Shown one piece after another: positions 33,934 to 36,571 of a stretch of 36,571 bases of DNA. The first letter of the stretch is position 1. Each line of letters opens with the position of its first letter. This DNA comes from Bacteroidota bacterium. GTDB lineage: Bacteria; Bacteroidota; Ignavibacteria; Ignavibacteriales; SURF-24. The DNA lies in the NCBI GenBank assembly GCA_030706145.1, contig JAUZPB010000038.1, forward strand, positions 1 through 36,571, written 5' to 3'. The notes beneath the pieces are model-generated. The model saw only the letters and a program-made list of their open reading frames with translations. It did not search any database and was not told the DNA's origin. The position numbers were made by a program, and so were the translations under genes.

Positions 33934-35094
33934 ATGATCAAGAAAAATCATCAGCTTATCTTCGCATCAATAGTTGTTTTTCTTATACTTATAATTTCAG
34001 GGTGCACTGACAACGCTCCTACAGTCACTCCAGGCACATCTGATAAGACTGGGAATACTCAGTTAAATAAAACGAATGGTGAAAATGAGAAGAATGCCTA
34101 TCAGCAGACAAATTTAGTTTCAGACATATCAGGATTTTCTGCTGCCAGAATTGATCCCAATTTAGTAAACGCATGGGGTTTAGCTGTTAGTCCAACGGGC
34201 AATTTCTGGATATCTGCAAATGGGACCGGGTTATCTGTAGTCTATGATAATATGGGAAATCAAACCTTAGCCCCGGTTACAATTCCAACTGTTAATAATG
34301 CACCAGGTGGAACCCCGTCAGGTGTAGTCTATAATTTCACTCAAGACTTCAGGATTCCCCCAAATAATGAACCCAGCAAATTTATTTTTGTAGGAGAAGA
34401 CGGTATAGTATCGGTATGGGGACCAAGTTCAGGAACGATGGCTGTTGTAGCTGCAGATCAATCATCTAAAGAAGCAGTATATAAAGGTGTTGATATTGCA
34501 ATTCATCAAGGCGAACCATTTTTATATGCTACAAACTTTAAGCAAGCCCGCATAGATGTTTTCGATCGGAATTTCAAACTCGTTACTAAAATGTCATTTG
34601 AGGATAATAACATCCCTGCAGGATTTGCTCCTTTTAACATCAAGACTATACACAACAAGATTTTTGTTAGCTACGCAAAGCAGCAACCACCAGAAAACAA
34701 AGATGATCAAAAAGGGCCAGGAAATGGTTTTGTAGATGTCTTTACAACTGGAGGCCGTTTAATTACGAGGTTAATTTCTCATGGTCCACTTAATTCTCCA
34801 TGGGGGATGACGCTCGCTCCAGATATCTTCAACAAACAGTCAGCCAAAATACTAATCGGGAACTTTGGTGATGGAAGAATTAATATGTTTGATATAGAAG
34901 GAAATTTCCTTGGGCCACTTAAAGACACAAAGAATAATCCAATTACAATAGATGGGCTCTGGGCCATATATTCTGTAAATGAAGAAGGATATATGAATCA
35001 GAAGATCATGACCCCAATTTTGGAAAGGATATACTTTACAGCCGGCCCAGGAGAGGAGAATCATGGACTTTTTGGATATTTACAAAATGAATAA
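33934..35094 (+). CDS. TIGR03118-family lipoprotein (beta-propeller-like)
   Basis: 386 residues. The N-terminus KKNHQLIFASIVVFLILIIS-GC is a lipoprotein signal, followed by a low-complexity Thr/Asn-rich linker. The body matches the TIGR03118 pattern: QTNLVSDISGFSAARIDPNL, VNAWGLAVSPTGNFWISANG, PGGTPSGVVYN and FVGEDGIVSVWGP, YATNFKQARIDVFD. The closing block is LNSPWGMTLAP, LIGNFGDGRINMFD and GLWAIYSV, which is repeated NHL-like blade text. Function is unknown; such proteins are surface-anchored or periplasmic. It stands alone with its own promoter region and a very strong ribosome site. The NRAMP-like gene converges on it with 11 bp between the stops. Confidence 0.88.
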   Translation: MIKKNHQLIFASIVVFLILIISGCTDNAPTVTPGTSDKTGNTQLNKTNGENEKNAYQQTNLVSDISGFSAARIDPNLVNAWGLAVSPTGNFWISANGTGLSVVYDNMGNQTLAPVTIPTVNNAPGGTPSGVVYNFTQDFRIPPNNEPSKFIFVGEDGIVSVWGPSSGTMAVVAADQSSKEAVYKGVDIAIHQGEPFLYATNFKQARIDVFDRNFKLVTKMSFEDNNIPAGFAPFNIKTIHNKIFVSYAKQQPPENKDDQKGPGNGFVDVFTTGGRLITRLISHGPLNSPWGMTLAPDIFNKQSAKILIGNFGDGRINMFDIEGNFLGPLKDTKNNPITIDGLWAIYSVNEEGYMNQKIMTPILERIYFTAGPGEENHGLFGYLQNE

Positions 35095-35105
35095 AGCAGT
35101 AATTT

Positions 35106-36416
35106 TCAGCTAATGATAAGACCTAAGGCTGCCAAAAGCATTACAATAGTCGAGATCCATCCCATTATTTTGAGGGATCTCGATATTGTAAACTCACCCA
35201 TTACTTTTTTATTACTGGACATTAGCATCATTATTATCATTATAGGAACCGCAGCGATACCGTTAATAATAGCAGCCCAGTAAAGAGCTTTTATTGGATT
35301 AATCGGTGAAAAATCAAGTGCCAAACCTAAAAACGTAGCTGCTGTAATAATGCCATAAAAGTTCATTGCTTTATTGGGTTTTCTATTTAATCCTATCTTC
35401 CAATGAAAAGCCTCACCTACTGCATAAGCTGCAGATCCAGCCAAAACCGGAATAGAAAGGAGTCCTGTTCCAACAATACCAAGACTGAACAGAAGGAAAG
35501 TTAATTTTCCTCCGAAAGGGCGCAGTGCCTCAGCAGCTTCAGCAGCTGTATTAATATCCATCATTCCATGAGTATGCAATGTTGTTGCAGCAACCAGCAT
35601 TATAAAAAAAGCTATCAGGTTGGAAAAGGCCATACCAATATATGTATCCACTTTAATTCTTTTAATCTGGTAGCCAGCCTGCTCAGGAGCTTTTTTTACA
35701 GGAATTTCCTCAGGATTTATCTTTAATTCCTCAACTTCCTGAGAAGATTGCCAGAAAAACAAATAGGGACTAATAGTCGTACCAAGAATTGCAGTTATTG
35801 AGGTTAAGTATTCCGGTTTAAATATTATTGAAGGTTTTATTGTGCTTAGAAAAGCCTGCGGCCATGGCAGGTTTATCATAAAGGCAGTAATAATATAAGA
35901 GAGAAGGACAAGAGTAAGCCACTTTAAATAATTAACATATGTTCGATATGGGACAAAAACCTGGAGATATACAGAAAACACAGAGAACAAAACCGAATAT
36001 AAAAGTGCTGGTCCCCCAATAAGTAATTTCAATGAGCTTCCCATAGCTGCAATATCGGCTCCAATGTTTATTACATTTGCAATTACCATCAGGCCTACGA
36101 CAAGAAAGCTTAGAAATAAAGAATAATGATGGCGAATATTTCCTGCAATTCCTCGTCCCGAAACACGTCCAATACGGGCACTTATTTCCTGGATTGTAAC
36201 CATTAGTGGATAAGAAAAAAGTGAAGTCCATAGGATCGAAAGACCAAATTGTGCTCCCACCTGAGAATATGTAGCAATACCACTCGGATCGTCATCTGAG
36301 GCTCCGGTTATAAGACCGGGGCCAAGTTTTTTTAATATTGAAGTTATACTAAAAGCTGATTTTTCTTTTTCAGGCGTATTAGGTGTTTGTACATTACTGC
36401 TGGATATATTGTCCAT
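35106..36416 (-). CDS. NRAMP-family metal transporter with altered metal-site motifs
   Basis: 436 residues with about eleven hydrophobic helices. The TM1 region KLGPGLITGASDDDPSG aligns with the NRAMP site, but DPGN reads DPSG (43-46). In TM6 the usual MPH reads SPY (Ser216-Tyr218; text GTTISPYLFF), so the Met that favours soft transition metals is missing. Related NRAMP homologues with changed sites include Mg-type (NRMT) and other divergent transporters. The substrate may be a harder ion such as Mg(2+) or Mn(2+), but this is inference. The start is the ATG at 36416 with a weak AAGAAAG ahead. Confidence 0.85.
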   Translation of the reverse strand: MDNISSSNVQTPNTPEKEKSAFSITSILKKLGPGLITGASDDDPSGIATYSQVGAQFGLSILWTSLFSYPLMVTIQEISARIGRVSGRGIAGNIRHHYSLFLSFLVVGLMVIANVINIGADIAAMGSSLKLLIGGPALLYSVLFSVFSVYLQVFVPYRTYVNYLKWLTLVLLSYIITAFMINLPWPQAFLSTIKPSIIFKPEYLTSITAILGTTISPYLFFWQSSQEVEELKINPEEIPVKKAPEQAGYQIKRIKVDTYIGMAFSNLIAFFIMLVAATTLHTHGMMDINTAAEAAEALRPFGGKLTFLLFSLGIVGTGLLSIPVLAGSAAYAVGEAFHWKIGLNRKPNKAMNFYGIITAATFLGLALDFSPINPIKALYWAAIINGIAAVPIMIIMMLMSSNKKVMGEFTISRSLKIMGWISTIVMLLAALGLIIS

Positions 36417-36571
36417 ATTGTTATACTTTCTTACACAGTGCTTTTTAATAGTATAGGGAAATACGATGAATTATGAAACTTAATTATCCTTCATATATTT
36501 ATGTTAATGTAGATTTTATGTATTTAGGTCAGGATTTTCCCTTTACATTTGTATGTAATATGGTATTCGCA
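36417..36571. other. Upstream region of the NRAMP-like gene at the right edge
   Basis: 155 AT-rich bases up to the window edge. I see no gene start, hairpin or clear promoter apart from the weak ribosome site of the NRAMP-like gene. Confidence 0.5.

Overview
The window is AT-rich and gene-dense, and probably comes from the Bacteroidota/Ignavibacteriota (FCB) side of the tree. Pointers are a TonB-dependent receptor with an N-terminal carboxypeptidase-regulatory domain, a DUF5686-type outer-membrane protein, a PhoP/OprP-like barrel, and a Rex / [FeFe]-hydrogenase / AdhE fermentation cluster. Several genes have strong Shine-Dalgarno sequences (AAGGAG, AGGAGG, AAAGGAGGT), which fits Ignavibacteria-like lineages better than classical Bacteroides. 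This placement is inferred from gene content only. No rRNA, tRNA, CRISPR array or insertion sequence was recognised.

Region 1 (1-10783, all minus strand) is a run of eight tightly packed genes. Transcription begins near 10783 with a VTC-type polyphosphate-polymerase domain protein, then a DUF4956 membrane protein, an outer-membrane barrel, a CotH-kinase lipoprotein and a PAP2 phosphatase; several junctions overlap by one base. After about 100 bp come three lipid-type genes: a fusion of acyl-(acyl-carrier-protein) ligase, ACP and PlsC acyltransferase; an Lgt-family protein; and a fusion of a DegT/DnrJ/EryC1/StrS-type aminotransferase with a glycerol-3-phosphate dehydrogenase. That last gene runs off the left edge. 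The order suggests chemistry from glycerol-3-phosphate to DHAP to an amino-triose phosphate, followed by acylation. This possible new aminolipid pathway beside a polyphosphate/CotH envelope module is the most interesting hypothesis in the window. A 2H-phosphoesterase-like gene (11020-11691) lies just upstream on the same strand.

Region 2 (11998-16826, plus strand) is a signalling block: a triple-PAS NarX-type histidine kinase overlapping a NarL-type response regulator, a short HisKA-type kinase, a single-domain receiver and an SRPBCC-like protein. The promoter regions of the short kinase and the receiver share one architecture: three TCCTA elements 21-23 bp apart, some inside 14-bp palindromes, then GATAAGTCYGATTTAC at a fixed distance, then a -10-like box at a fixed distance. 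I take these to be operators for the local response regulator.

Region 3 (16963-22409) holds a TonB-dependent receptor, a small unknown protein and a CBM20-like / 7-TM / SpoIIE phosphatase sensor. Region 4 (22562-27676) is rex, a group-B-type monomeric [FeFe] hydrogenase and adhE. A 44-bp near-perfect palindrome sits directly before rex, a 16-bp palindrome before adhE, and a strong terminator closes the block. Region 5 (27859-36416) has a HAD phosphatase, a GH27 alpha-galactosidase divergent from a DUF5686 outer-membrane protein that appears to start at ATC, a TIGR03118-type lipoprotein, and a divergent NRAMP-like transporter with altered metal-site motifs.
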